Positions 43,884 through 52,830 of a stretch of DNA of 64,000 nt are shown piece after piece. A program made the translations under genes and the position numbers. Within the stretch, counting starts at the first letter, position 1. Each line of letters begins with the position of its first letter. Source of the DNA: Promicromonospora sp. Populi. GTDB lineage: Bacteria; Actinomycetota; Actinomycetes; Actinomycetales; Cellulomonadaceae. The stretch lies in NCBI RefSeq assembly GCF_041081105.1, contig NZ_CP163528.1:5022001-5086000 (forward strand), read 5' to 3'. The notes beneath the pieces were generated by a model. That model was not told the origin of the DNA and did not search any database. It saw nothing but the letters and a program-made list of their open reading frames with translations.

Positions 43884-45211
43884 GCGGTGGCCTCGCTGTC
43901 AGTCCCGATGTCCACGACATCCTCCAGGTCTTCCGGGACCAGCGTGCGCAGCTGGTCCAGCGTCGGTCGTTCAACGTCTCGCAGGCGCCAGGCGTGCCGG
44001 GCAATCGCGGCGTCGAGCACATTGCGTGCCCAGCGGCCGTTGCCGAAGCCCTCGCCGCGCGTCTGGTCCGCCACGAGGCGGTCGAACCGTTCGAGCGTGG
44101 CGGTCTCCGGCTCGAAGTCGGCGGCCCGGGTCATGGTCGCGAAGATCTTCTGCAGCTCCTCGGCGGAGTAGTCCTCGAACGTGATGGTCCGGGAGAACCG
44201 GCTCTCCAGGCCCGGGTTGGTGCCGACGAACCGCGCCATCGGGCCGGGGTAGCCGGCCACGATCACCACGAGGTCGTCGCGGTGGTCCTCCATGTCCTTG
44301 ACCAGCGTGTCGACCGCCTCGCGGCCGTACTGGTCCTCGGCCAGGGCGTACGCCTCGTCGATGAACAGCACGCCGCCCAGTGCGCGCTGCACCACCGCCG
44401 TGGTCTTCTCTGCGGTCTGCCCCAGGTAGCCCGCGACGAGCTCGGACCGGTCCACCTCCACGAGGTGTCCCTTGTCCAGCAGGCCCAGCGCGCGGTAGAT
44501 CCCGGCTACCAGCCGGCCGACCGTCGTCTTGCCGGTGCCCGGGTTGCCCACGAACACGAGGTGGCGCGTGAGCGTGGGGGAGGTGAGGCCCGCCTCGCCG
44601 CGCAGGCGCTCTATGCGCAGGAGCTCGGTCTGGCGGTGGATCTCGTCCTTGACTCTTCCTAGGCCGGTGAGCTTGTCGAGCTCTTCCAGGAGCTGCTCCA
44701 GGGTCTTCTCTGGTTCTGGTTCTGGTTCTTCGGCTGGGGCGCCTTGTGCGGTGGTTGGGGCGGCCGAGTCGGTTGGGGTGGTTGGCAGGGGGGTGGGCGC
44801 TTTGTCTCTGCCTGCTGCTGCGCTGCGGTGGACCGCCTTGGTGCCCTCCGCTGCTGCTATGGCGCTGATGCTGGGGTCGCCGAGGGTGGCTGCTGCGTCT
44901 ACGACGGCGGCGAGGGCTTCGCAGTAGGCGGCTGCCTGGGGCGAGCCGTCTGCGATCAGGGTGTTGAGGAGGTCGGTGGGGGCGTTGCGCCAGCGACGGG
45001 CGCTCACGGCGGCGTCGAAGAAGGGCTGGAGGCTGCCCGACGTCGGCCTGCCTGTTGCGGCGAGCCAGTCGGCCGGGGCGCCCGGGGACGACTCCGCGAC
45101 CGCCGCGGCCAGCCGCTCGCCCTCGGCTCGTGCGGCCGGCACGTGCACGCCGGCGGCCGAGGCCGCCGCTGCAAGGCCGTCGAGTGCGGCGCCGAGTGCC
45201 GTCGTGCTCAC
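43880..45211 (-). CDS. CbbX/SpoVK-like AAA+ ATPase
   Basis: 443 residues; GTG 45211 overlaps the upstream stop. The N-terminal ~130 residues are Ala-rich helices, then a Pro/Glu linker (AEEPEPEPEK). The AAA+ core has Walker A GNPGTGKT (223-230), Walker B VLFIDEAYAL (281-290), sensor-1 region DLVVIVAGYP and arginine-finger region NPGLESRFSRTI. CbbX-type ATPases remodel protein complexes; similar proteins accompany type VII secretion (EccA) and stress modules. The gene 3' end of the operon side (44700-45000) uses unusually runny GGTTCT/TTCTGG codons in the linker. Confidence 0.88.
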   Translation of the reverse strand: MSTTALGAALDGLAAAASAAGVHVPAARAEGERLAAAVAESSPGAPADWLAATGRPTSGSLQPFFDAAVSARRWRNAPTDLLNTLIADGSPQAAAYCEALAAVVDAAATLGDPSISAIAAAEGTKAVHRSAAAGRDKAPTPLPTTPTDSAAPTTAQGAPAEEPEPEPEKTLEQLLEELDKLTGLGRVKDEIHRQTELLRIERLRGEAGLTSPTLTRHLVFVGNPGTGKTTVGRLVAGIYRALGLLDKGHLVEVDRSELVAGYLGQTAEKTTAVVQRALGGVLFIDEAYALAEDQYGREAVDTLVKDMEDHRDDLVVIVAGYPGPMARFVGTNPGLESRFSRTITFEDYSAEELQKIFATMTRAADFEPETATLERFDRLVADQTRGEGFGNGRWARNVLDAAIARHAWRLRDVERPTLDQLRTLVPEDLEDVVDIGTDSEATA

Positions 45212-45774
45212 GGGGCTTCCAGGGGTGCGGGGCCAGACGGCGTCGCGGGGCCGGGCGATCCTGGGAGTGCACCCGGGGTGGTGCTGGGGAGGGTCAGGCC
45301 CGACATGCCGAACTTCTCCTCCAGGAACCGGCCGTGCGCGACGAGGGCCACCGCGTCGGCGCGGGACACGGCGTCGGAAATCTTGTCGATGGTGGCGCCC
45401 AGCAGGTCGAGCTGGTCGCACAGGATCATCAGCGACGTCTTGCCGCGGTCCACTACGCGCCGGTCGGCGAAGTCACGGGGGAGGCGCAGGTACGCGTCGA
45501 CAGCCTCGGGCAGGTAGCTCGTCGCGGTCGCGACCACGGTGTGCGCCTGCTGGGAGCCGGCACCGAGCCGGTCCAGCCGGGGCGCCATCTCGTGCACGGT
45601 CTCGGCGACACGCTGCACCCGGGCGGTGACCGCGGCGGGTGCCCTACCGGAAGCGCGGGCCAGGACGGCGTCGACCGACGTCACGATCTGCTCGGTGGTG
45701 GGCGGCGCGGGGATGGTGACAGGCGCGGCCTCCTCGGACTGTCCGCCGCCGAAGATCCGCCGCCACCAGCTCAT
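45208..45774 (-). CDS. Unknown helical protein between telA and the AAA+ ATPase
   Basis: 188 residues, ATG 45774; stop overlaps the AAA+ start. It opens with an amphipathic MSWWRRIFGGG, followed by a helical domain (TTEQIVTSVDAVLARASG, AAVTARVQRVAETVHEMAPR, ATSYLPEAVDAYLRLPRDFA, GKTSLMILCDQLDLLGATI) and a Pro-rich tail. The N-terminal WWRRIF could mediate membrane contact. It resembles small helical proteins encoded beside TelA, but no named domain is certain. Confidence 0.78.
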   Translation of the reverse strand: MSWWRRIFGGGQSEEAAPVTIPAPPTTEQIVTSVDAVLARASGRAPAAVTARVQRVAETVHEMAPRLDRLGAGSQQAHTVVATATSYLPEAVDAYLRLPRDFADRRVVDRGKTSLMILCDQLDLLGATIDKISDAVSRADAVALVAHGRFLEEKFGMSGLTLPSTTPGALPGSPGPATPSGPAPLEAP

Positions 45775-45794
45775 GCCTGCCTCCGAGCTTGCCG

Positions 45795-47012
45795 TCACGG
45801 GGTGTTGAGGTCGAGAGAACCGCTCGCCACGCCGTCTGTGTTGGTGCGCCGTGCCCGCTCCACGTACTCGGTGGCCTTTGTCGTCTCGGTCTGCAGCACG
45901 CCGATGGTCTGCGACATCGAGTCCAGCGCGCGGACCTTGAAGTCGCTGATCGAGTCCATCGTGGCGTAGATGTTCGCGAACGCTGCCTGCAGCTGCTCGA
46001 TGCCGACGGTCGAGCTGGCCGCCTGCTCCTGGATGGTCGCGGACTGGTCGGCGAGCATCTTGGACGTGGAGGCGATCATGTTCGACGTCGTTGTGTTCAG
46101 CGCACCGATCTGGTCCAGCACCAGCTTCTGGTTCGCGAGCGCCTGCGCCACGATGACGGCGGTGCGCAGCGCGGAGACCGTGGTGGTCGTGGCGCGGTCT
46201 ACGCCCTTGGTGAGCTCGACGTTGTTCTTGATGATGATGTCGATGGCGAGGTAGCCCTGGATCGACACCGCGAGCTGGGTGAGCAGGTCCTGGTGCTTCT
46301 GGCGCACGTAGAACAGGACGTCCTCGGACAGCGCCTTGGCCCGCTCGGGCTCGGCGATCTGGAGCTCGGCGATCTTCGCGGACAGCTGGGCGTCGAGGCG
46401 TTCGGCCACGTAGATGTACTGGTTGAGCCGCGCCATCGTGTCCCAGAGGTTCTGCTTCTCCAGGTTGAGCGCGGCGTTGTCCTTGCGCAGCTCGTCCTGA
46501 CCGTTGTAGAGGGCCTGGATGATGGCGTTGAGCTGGCCCTGCGCGGACTCGTAGCGGCGGAAGTAGTCCTGCAGCTTGTCGCCGAACGGGATGATGCCGA
46601 GGATCTTGCGCCCCACGCTCGCCTCGGACGGGTCCAGGTCCTCGACGGTCCGGCGCAGCTCCAGCAGGGTCTGGCCCACCTTGGAGCCGTCGGCGAGGCC
46701 GCCCTCCTTGAGGGCCCGGACGGGCGTGGCGAGCAGCCGGTTGCTGGAGTCGGCGGCCTGGCGGATGTCCTGGTCGCCCATGGTGCGCACGTCGTCGGCG
46801 CGCTTGGCGAACTCGGGGCTCTTGGTGTCGGCGCTGAGCAGGCCGTCGAGGTAGGTCGCTACCTTCTTGTCGAGGGCGGGCGCCGCTGCGGGGTCCACCT
46901 TCGGGGCCATCTTGGGGGCCTGGGTCGTGGCCACGGCCTGGACCGGGTCGGGCGCGCTCAGGACCAGGGTCTCGGCCTGGGCGGGCGGCTGAAGCGGCAT
47001 CGGCTCGGTCAT
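45795..47012 (-). CDS. telA: TelA-like toxic anion resistance protein
   Basis: 405 residues; ATG 47012 has GAGGAGC upstream. Predicted nearly all helical, with the TelA hallmarks ILGIIPFGDKLQDYFRRYES (~136-155), LRKDNAALNLEKQNLWDTMA (~175-194) and IDIIIKNNVELTKGVDRATT (~257-276). Originally linked to tellurite resistance, TelA proteins are now seen as parts of ter-type stress systems. It is the first gene of the ten-gene operon; a TATACT -10 element (47050-47055) lies ~38 bp upstream. Confidence 0.9.
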   Translation of the reverse strand: MTEPMPLQPPAQAETLVLSAPDPVQAVATTQAPKMAPKVDPAAAPALDKKVATYLDGLLSADTKSPEFAKRADDVRTMGDQDIRQAADSSNRLLATPVRALKEGGLADGSKVGQTLLELRRTVEDLDPSEASVGRKILGIIPFGDKLQDYFRRYESAQGQLNAIIQALYNGQDELRKDNAALNLEKQNLWDTMARLNQYIYVAERLDAQLSAKIAELQIAEPERAKALSEDVLFYVRQKHQDLLTQLAVSIQGYLAIDIIIKNNVELTKGVDRATTTTVSALRTAVIVAQALANQKLVLDQIGALNTTTSNMIASTSKMLADQSATIQEQAASSTVGIEQLQAAFANIYATMDSISDFKVRALDSMSQTIGVLQTETTKATEYVERARRTNTDGVASGSLDLNTP

Positions 47013-47049
47013 CGGTGCTCCTCGTGAATAGGGCGTCCCGAACCCCGCG

Positions 47050-47055
47050 AGTATA
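47050..47055 (-). promoter_or_regulatory. Putative -10 element of the telA-to-FHA operon
   Basis: TATACT on the minus strand within CATATACTCG, a near-consensus sigma-A -10 about 38 bp before telA. No clear -35 hexamer is seen at 16-18 bp, so an activator or another sigma factor may be used. Confidence 0.45.
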
Positions 47056-47263
47056 TGCGTGGAGCCGCGCTCGCCGAGAGGAAAACGCCTGGGTGCGGGG
47101 TGAGAACGAGGGGGCAACACGGAGAGTTCCCACCCCTGTGCCGGATCACCCGGTGTGGCGCGTCCCACTCGGCGGTCGTAGGCGGAATACGTCCGGCCGG
47201 ACCCGCGGTTTGGCACGATGATCGGAGTCGTTCGGACAACCTTCAGACAGGATCCACATAGCC

Positions 47264-48934
47264 ATGCCCTCGCGCCGGTTCTCCCGCCCGCGTGCCGCTG
47301 TCGTTCTTGCGGCCGCTGTCGCCCTCCTGGTCTCAGCCTGTTCTCCCGGTGGGGGGACGACGACGGCCGAGCCGACGGGTGAGCCCGTGAGCGGCGGGAC
47401 CCTGACCTACGCCTCCGGCGACGCCGAGCCGTCCTGCCTCGACCCGCACGTCGGCGGCAACTACCCGCAGGCGCTCATCGCCACCCAGTACCTCGAGTCC
47501 CTCGTCTCGCTCGACGAGGACGGCGAGGTCATCCCGTGGCTCGCCACCGAGTGGTCCGAGAGCGACGACGGTCTGGCCTGGGAGTTCAGCCTGCGCGACG
47601 ACGTGACGTTCACCGACGGCACGCCGTTCGACGCCGCCGCTGTGGCCGCGAACATCGCCCACGTGCAGGACCCGGCCACGGCGTCGTCGACCGGCTACCT
47701 GGCCCTGGCGAAGATCGTGGACGTCGTCGCCGTCGACGACCACACCGTCCGCCTGGAGCTGAGCGCGCCGGACAGCGCGCTGCTCGAGTCGCTGTCGCAG
47801 GTCTGGGTGGCGATCCAGTCGCCGACGGCCCTGGAGCGCAGCCAGGAGGAGAACTGCGCCGCGCCGGTCGGGACCGGCCCGTTCGTCGTCGACGAGTGGG
47901 AGCGGCAGGACTCGGTGACCCTGGTCCGGAACGACGACTACAACTCGCCGCCCGCCGACGTCGCTGCCGCCGCCGAGGGCGCCGACCTCCCGTACCTCGA
48001 CTCGATCGTGTGGCGGTTCATCCCCGACTCCGCGAGCCGCTACGCGGCGCTGCAGTCCGGCGAGGTGCAGGTCATCGACAACGCGCAGCCCGACACGATC
48101 CGCTCGGCCGCGTCCGACGACGCCATCGAGGAGCTGGACGCGCCCCGCCCGGGCGCCTCGAACCGGATCGAGCTCAACTCGGGCAAGGCTCCGTTCGACG
48201 ACGAGCGCGTCCGCGAGGCGTTCATCCGCGCGGTGGACGTGGACGCCGGAATCGACGGCCTGTTCTTCGGCACCGCCGAGCGGTCCTGGTCGCCCCTCTC
48301 CAGCGTCGAGCCGCTCAGCCTGAGCCTGCCCGACCTCTTCACCGTCGACACCGACGCCGCGGCGGACCTCCTCGACGAGGCCGGCTGGGCCGAGCGGGAC
48401 GCCGAGGGCTACCGCGTCAAGGACGGCGAGCGCCTCAGCCTCGACTTCCCGGTGAGCACCAACCAGTCGATCCCGGCCGAGCAGTCCCTGTTCGAGCAGA
48501 TCCAGGCGGACGCCAAGGAGGCCGGCTTCGAGGTGAACCTGCACCCGCTCGACCTGTCCAGCTGGTACGGCGCGCTCGCCGAGAACGACTACGACCTCGT
48601 GAGCGCCCCGTACACGAAGGTCGGCCCGGACGTGCTGCGCATCCTGTACCACTCCGACTCGATCACCCCGGCGCCCAGCGGCTACTTCGCGAACCTCGCG
48701 CAGGTCGACGACGCCATGCTCGACGACCTGCTCACCCGGGCCTCCGCCACGAGCAACCCCGACGAGCGGCGGAGCATGTACGAGCAGGCGCAGCGGATCA
48801 TCCTGGACGGCTACTACATCCTGCCGCTGTACGACCAGCAGAACCACTTCCTGTACTCCTCGACCGTGCGGGGGCTGCGCGCGATGCCCACGGTGTCGAC
48901 GCCCACCTTTGCCGGGGCCTGGCTGGTGTCTTGA
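47264..48934 (+). CDS. Peptide/nickel-type ABC transporter substrate-binding lipoprotein
   Basis: 556 residues, ATG 47264. Lipobox LLVSAC with lipid Cys26. SBP_bac_5 features: GGTLTYASGDAEPSCLDPHV, WLATEWSESDDGLAWEFSLR, DDVTFTDGTPFDAAAVAANI, and C-terminal QAQRIILDGYYILPLYDQQN. It delivers oligopeptides or similar solutes to the two permeases downstream; the exact ligand is not predictable. Its stop overlaps a TTG start for the first permease. Confidence 0.9.
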   Translation: MPSRRFSRPRAAVVLAAAVALLVSACSPGGGTTTAEPTGEPVSGGTLTYASGDAEPSCLDPHVGGNYPQALIATQYLESLVSLDEDGEVIPWLATEWSESDDGLAWEFSLRDDVTFTDGTPFDAAAVAANIAHVQDPATASSTGYLALAKIVDVVAVDDHTVRLELSAPDSALLESLSQVWVAIQSPTALERSQEENCAAPVGTGPFVVDEWERQDSVTLVRNDDYNSPPADVAAAAEGADLPYLDSIVWRFIPDSASRYAALQSGEVQVIDNAQPDTIRSAASDDAIEELDAPRPGASNRIELNSGKAPFDDERVREAFIRAVDVDAGIDGLFFGTAERSWSPLSSVEPLSLSLPDLFTVDTDAAADLLDEAGWAERDAEGYRVKDGERLSLDFPVSTNQSIPAEQSLFEQIQADAKEAGFEVNLHPLDLSSWYGALAENDYDLVSAPYTKVGPDVLRILYHSDSITPAPSGYFANLAQVDDAMLDDLLTRASATSNPDERRSMYEQAQRIILDGYYILPLYDQQNHFLYSSTVRGLRAMPTVSTPTFAGAWLVS

Positions 48935-49914
48935 CCCTCCCGGTCCCCACCACCGGGGAGCGCAGGAGACCGGTGCCGGGTTACCGGCGCTGGCTGCTCC
49001 TGCGCGCCGGCGGGGTCGTCTTCGTTCTCTGGGCCGCCGCCACCATCACGTTCTTCGCCCTCCGGCTGATCCCGGGCGACCCCGCCGAGGCGATCCTCGG
49101 CGGGCCCGGCTCGCAGGCGGGGCCGGAGGCGCTGGCCGAGGTGCGCCGCGAGTACGGCCTCGACCAGCCGCTGGCGGTGCAGTACCTCACCTACCTCGGG
49201 CGGCTCGTGCGCGGCGACCTCGGGCAGTCGTACTCGCTGCACGAGCCGGTAGCCAGCGCGATCGGCGAGCAGCTCGGTGCCACCCTCACGCTTGCACTCT
49301 GCTCCCTCGTACTTGCCTGGGCGCTCGCCTGCGCACTGGCGGCGTGGAGCGTGCGGGGCGGGCGAATCGCGTGGGCCATCGGGTCCGGGCTGGAGCTGGT
49401 CGCGGCCGCAGTGCCGCACTTCTGGCTCGCCACCGTCCTGATCCTGTTCTTCAGCCTCACCCTCGGGATCCTCCCGCCGGTCAGCGTGCCGGGGCCGCTC
49501 GGCATCGTGCTGCCCGCTCTGACGATGGCGATCCCCCTGGCCGGGTTCCTCGGCCAGGTCATGCGCGAGTCCCTGCTGACCGCCATGGAGTCGCCGTTCG
49601 TCACCACGGCCAGGGCGCGCGGCGAGAGCGAGGTGCGGATCTTCTGGCGGCACACGCTGCGGCACGCGGCCATCCCGGCGGTCGGGCTCTCCGGCTGGGC
49701 CTTCGGGTCGCTGATCAGCGGGGCCGTCGTCGTCGAGTCGGTGTTCGCCCGGCAGGGCCTGGGCCGCAGCCTGCTCTCTGCCGTCCAGCTCCGGGACGTC
49801 ACGCTCGTGACGGGCATCGTGCTCGTCGTGGCGCTCGCGTACACGGTCATGACCCTGGTGACCGACGTCGCGGACCGGGCCATCGACCCGCGCGTCCGGG
49901 CGGTCACCCAATGA
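48931..49914 (+). CDS. Peptide/nickel-type ABC transporter permease (DppB-like)
   Basis: 327 residues. The TTG at 48931 overlaps the binding-protein stop (TTGA) and gives the expected short cytoplasmic N-terminus before LLLRAGGVVFVLWAAATITF. Six membrane segments; DppB-type features are ALRLIPGDPAEAILGG, REYGLDQPLAVQYLTYLGRLVRGDLG and the coupling region TTARARGESEVRIFWRHTLRHA. Its stop overlaps the second permease start. Confidence 0.88.
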   Translation: MTLPVPTTGERRRPVPGYRRWLLLRAGGVVFVLWAAATITFFALRLIPGDPAEAILGGPGSQAGPEALAEVRREYGLDQPLAVQYLTYLGRLVRGDLGQSYSLHEPVASAIGEQLGATLTLALCSLVLAWALACALAAWSVRGGRIAWAIGSGLELVAAAVPHFWLATVLILFFSLTLGILPPVSVPGPLGIVLPALTMAIPLAGFLGQVMRESLLTAMESPFVTTARARGESEVRIFWRHTLRHAAIPAVGLSGWAFGSLISGAVVVESVFARQGLGRSLLSAVQLRDVTLVTGIVLVVALAYTVMTLVTDVADRAIDPRVRAVTQ

Positions 49915-50723
49915 GCGGCGTCCGGGTCACCGCCGGCGAGGCCGTCGCCGGGCTGGTCCTGGTGCTCATCCTCCTCGCGGCCCTCTGGCCGGGCCTGCTC
50001 GCGCCGGGCGACCCGCTCGCCACCTCGCCCGCCGACGCGTTCCAGGCACCCTCGCCCGCGCACCTCTTCGGGACCGACGAGTCGGGGCGGGACATCTACA
50101 CACGGGTGGTGCACGGCGCGGCGGAGTCGCTGCGGATCGGGGTCCTGGCCACGGCGATCGGCATCGGCCTGGCCGTGGTGCTCGGCTTCGCGGCCGGCCT
50201 CGGCCCGCGCTGGCTCGACTTCGGCACCACCCGGCTCGTCGAGGTGCTGTTCGCGTTCCCCGGACTGCTGCTGGCCCTGCTGTTCATCGTGGTGACGGGG
50301 CCGGGGGTGCTGAGCTCGACGATCGCCGTCGGCCTGGCGACCGCGCCCGGCTACGCGCGCATCATCCGCTCCCAGGTGCGGCGGACGGCGTCCGCCGAGT
50401 TCATCGAGGCCGCCCGCGTGCTGGGCCGCGGCCGGCTCTGGATCGTCGCCCGCCACATCCTGCCCAACGTGACCGCCGCGCTGTTTGTGCTCGCCACCCT
50501 CGGGCTCGGGCAGGCCGTCATCTGGGTGTCCTCCCTGAGCTACCTCGGCCTCGGTGCGGTTCCGCCCGCCGCCGAGTGGGGCGCGATGCTGGCCGCCGGC
50601 CGCACCTACATCGCGAACTTCTGGTGGATGACGTTCTTCCCCGGCCTCGCGATCGTCGCCAGCGCGGCCGCCGCCACCGTCGTCGGGCGGGGTATCCAGC
50701 GGCGGAACAGGAGCGCGGCATGA
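49911..50723 (+). CDS. Peptide/nickel-type ABC transporter permease (DppC-like)
   Basis: 270 residues, ATG overlapping the upstream stop (ATGA). Features: HLFGTDESGRDIYTRVVHGA, the DppC N-terminal signature, and the coupling loop FIEAARVLGRGRLWIVARHILPN. Six membrane segments. It forms the translocation pore with the DppB-like subunit and is followed, again overlapping, by the fused ATPase gene. Confidence 0.9.
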   Translation: MSGVRVTAGEAVAGLVLVLILLAALWPGLLAPGDPLATSPADAFQAPSPAHLFGTDESGRDIYTRVVHGAAESLRIGVLATAIGIGLAVVLGFAAGLGPRWLDFGTTRLVEVLFAFPGLLLALLFIVVTGPGVLSSTIAVGLATAPGYARIIRSQVRRTASAEFIEAARVLGRGRLWIVARHILPNVTAALFVLATLGLGQAVIWVSSLSYLGLGAVPPAAEWGAMLAAGRTYIANFWWMTFFPGLAIVASAAAATVVGRGIQRRNRSAA

Positions 50724-52396
50724 ACTTGCCTGAGCCGACTCCGCCTGGGCCGACGGCGCCTGAACCGGGCGCGCCCGTGCTGGAGGTCCGGGACCTCGTC
50801 GTCGCGTTCCCCGACCGTCGAGGCCGGGGCGCCGTGCGGCGCGTGGTCGACGGCGTGAGCTTCCAGGTCGCGGTGGGCGAGTGCGTGGCGATCGTCGGCG
50901 AGTCCGGCTCGGGCAAGAGCGTCACCGCGCGCAGCGTCGTGGGCCTCGCGGGCGACGGTGCGCGGGTCTCGGCCGCCCGGCTGTCCGTCGTCGGGCAGGA
51001 CGTGCTGTCGCTCTCCGGGCGGCGCCTGCGCCGGCTGCGCGGCGGCGCCGTCGGCCTGATCGCGCAGGACGCGCTCGTCTCCCTGGACCCGCTGCGCCCG
51101 GTCGGCCGCGAGATCGGCGACACGCTCGCCCTGCACACGGGCCTCGACGCCGCCGCGCGGCGCGTGCGAACTCTGGAGCTCCTCGAACAGGTGGGGTTGC
51201 CCGACGCCGCGCTCCGCGCCGGTCAACGCCCCGGCCAGCTCTCCGGCGGGCAGCGGCAGCGCGCCCTGATCGCCGCCGGCATCGCGGCCGACCCCGCACT
51301 GGTCATCGCCGACGAGCCCACCACCGCGCTGGACCAGCCCGTCCAGGCCGGTGTGCTCCGGCTCCTGGGGCAGCTTCGTGACGACGGCACCGCCGTGCTG
51401 CTCATCAGCCACGACCTCTCGGTGGTGCTGGGCATCGCGGACCGGGTGCTCGTCATGACCGACGGTGTGGTGGTCGAGGAGGGGACGCCGGCCGAGGTGT
51501 TCGAGCGGCCGCGGCACCCGTACACCCGCAAGCTTGTGGCCGCCGTCCCGGCGGGGCGCCCGCGGGGGGTGCCGCTGTCGGAGCCGGCTGCGGTGCGATC
51601 CGCCGTCGGCCCGGAACCCGGCACCGGGGAGGTGCTGCTGGAGGCGCGGGGGCTCGCGCGGACCTTCCATGTCGGCGGGCGCGAGATCGTGGCCGCCGAC
51701 GATGTGTCCCTGACCCTCCGGGCCGGGCGGACCCTCGGGCTGGTCGGCGAGTCCGGGTCCGGCAAGTCCACGACCGCCCGGCTCCTGCTCGGTCTCGAAC
51801 GCCCCGACGCCGGCGAGGTCACCCTGCTCGGCCAGCCCTGGAGCCCGCTCCCCGAGGCCCAGCGCCGTGCGCGCCGGCCGCTCGTCGGCGCCGTGTTCCA
51901 GGACGCGCTCAGCTCGTTCGACCCGCGCTGGAGGGTCGGCACCATCCTCGCGGACGCCATCACCCGGGGCCGCTCGCTCCGGCCCGGACCGGTGCGGGCG
52001 GAGGTCTCGGCCCTGCTGGACACCGTCGGCCTCGACCCGGCTCTGGCAACCCGGCGGCCCCTGCACCTCTCGGGCGGCCAGCGCCAGCGTGTGTCCGTGG
52101 CGCGGGCGCTCGCGGCCGATCCCCGGATCCTGATCCTCGACGAGCCGGTCTCGGCGCTCGACGTCTCGATCCAGGCGCAGGTGCTCGACCTGCTCGACCG
52201 CCTCCAGCACGAGCGAGACCTCGCCTACCTGCTCATCACCCACGACCTCGGCGTCGCGATGCACATGAGCGACGACCTAGCGGTCATGCAGGAGGGCCGG
52301 ATCGTCGCGTCGGGCCCGGCTGTGACGGTCTTCGACGCCCCGCAGCACCCCTACGTGTTGCAGCTGGCGGAGGCCTCGCCCGCGCTGAGGAAATGA
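50720..52396 (+). CDS. Fused double ATP-binding subunit of peptide ABC transporter (DppD-DppF type)
   Basis: 558 residues, ATG overlapping the permease stop. Two complete ABC domains: Walker [10 protein letters not shown] at 60-68 and GESGSGKST near 342, signature LSGGQRQ near 173 and 450, Walker [12 protein letters not shown] and [10 protein letters not shown], each with a switch His ([18 protein letters not shown]). An oligopeptide-type extension ([19 protein letters not shown]) follows the first. Fusion of the usual DppD and DppF into one chain is common in actinobacteria. The stop lies within a hairpin (52392-52450). Confidence 0.92.
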   Translation: MNLPEPTPPGPTAPEPGAPVLEVRDLVVAFPDRRGRGAVRRVVDGVSFQVAVGECVAIVGESGSGKSVTARSVVGLAGDGARVSAARLSVVGQDVLSLSGRRLRRLRGGAVGLIAQDALVSLDPLRPVGREIGDTLALHTGLDAAARRVRTLELLEQVGLPDAALRAGQRPGQLSGGQRQRALIAAGIAADPALVIADEPTTALDQPVQAGVLRLLGQLRDDGTAVLLISHDLSVVLGIADRVLVMTDGVVVEEGTPAEVFERPRHPYTRKLVAAVPAGRPRGVPLSEPAAVRSAVGPEPGTGEVLLEARGLARTFHVGGREIVAADDVSLTLRAGRTLGLVGESGSGKSTTARLLLGLERPDAGEVTLLGQPWSPLPEAQRRARRPLVGAVFQDALSSFDPRWRVGTILADAITRGRSLRPGPVRAEVSALLDTVGLDPALATRRPLHLSGGQRQRVSVARALAADPRILILDEPVSALDVSIQAQVLDLLDRLQHERDLAYLLITHDLGVAMHMSDDLAVMQEGRIVASGPAVTVFDAPQHPYVLQLAEASPALRK

Positions 52397-52450
52397 CCAC
52401 GCACTTGCTGCCAGGCAGGGGTCGATCTTGGCAGCAGGTGCATGGTCATT
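52392..52450 (+). terminator. Hairpin overlapping the ATPase stop codon
   Basis: 22-nt arms 52392-52413 and 52429-52450 pair at 20 of 22 positions (AATGACCACGCACTTGCTGC... with its complement) around a 15-nt loop; no T-run beyond ATTCTG. Probably the operon terminator. Confidence 0.5.
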
Positions 52451-52453
52451 CTG

Positions 52454-52572
52454 GGCGACCGGCGACCGGCGACCGGCGACCGGCGACCGGCGACCGGCGA
52501 CCGGCGACCGGCGACCGGCGACCGGCGACCGGCGACCGGCGACCGGCGACCGGCGACCGGCGACCGGCGACC
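52454..52572. repeat. 17 perfect tandem copies of a 7-bp unit (GGCGACC)
   Basis: The unit GGCGACC repeats without interruption for 119 bp, immediately after the hairpin. Since 7 is not a multiple of 3, all frames stay open through it and read Arg-Arg-Pro-Ala-Thr-Gly-Asp-type heptads, producing spurious reading frames. Such arrays change copy number by slippage and often vary between strains. Confidence 0.97.
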
Positions 52573-52830
52573 CGAGATCCTGTCGGAATGTCACGCCGTC
52601 GAACCATCCTCGGACCTGCCGGACGTCACTCATGTGGTTCCCATCGTTCGTCATCGGGCGTATCGGAACGGGACGGTCCACGCGTGTGGCGGCGCCCCGA
52701 GCAGGTCACAACCTACGGAGAAGCGGTACGGGTGCCAAGCGAGCTTCTGTCCGGTGGCCTGCGCCGATAGCGGTCCTACACGCTACCGGACGAGGCGCGT
52801 GCCGAGGAGCGATCGACCGGTCGAAGAGAC
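52573..52830. other. Gap with no recognisable gene
   Basis: Between the tandem repeat and the lipoprotein stop. Open frames continue from the repeat into here on both strands but lack codon bias, a ribosome-binding site and any recognisable domain. Base composition is noticeably less G+C-rich. No RNA gene is evident. Confidence 0.5.

Noticed and set aside
43971..45272. A 433-codon frame overlapping the AAA+ gene
   Set aside because: Same strand, Arg/Pro-rich out-of-frame shadow; the AAA+ frame has intact Walker motifs.
52454..52572. CRISPR array
   Set aside because: The 7-bp units are contiguous without spacers and there are no cas genes.
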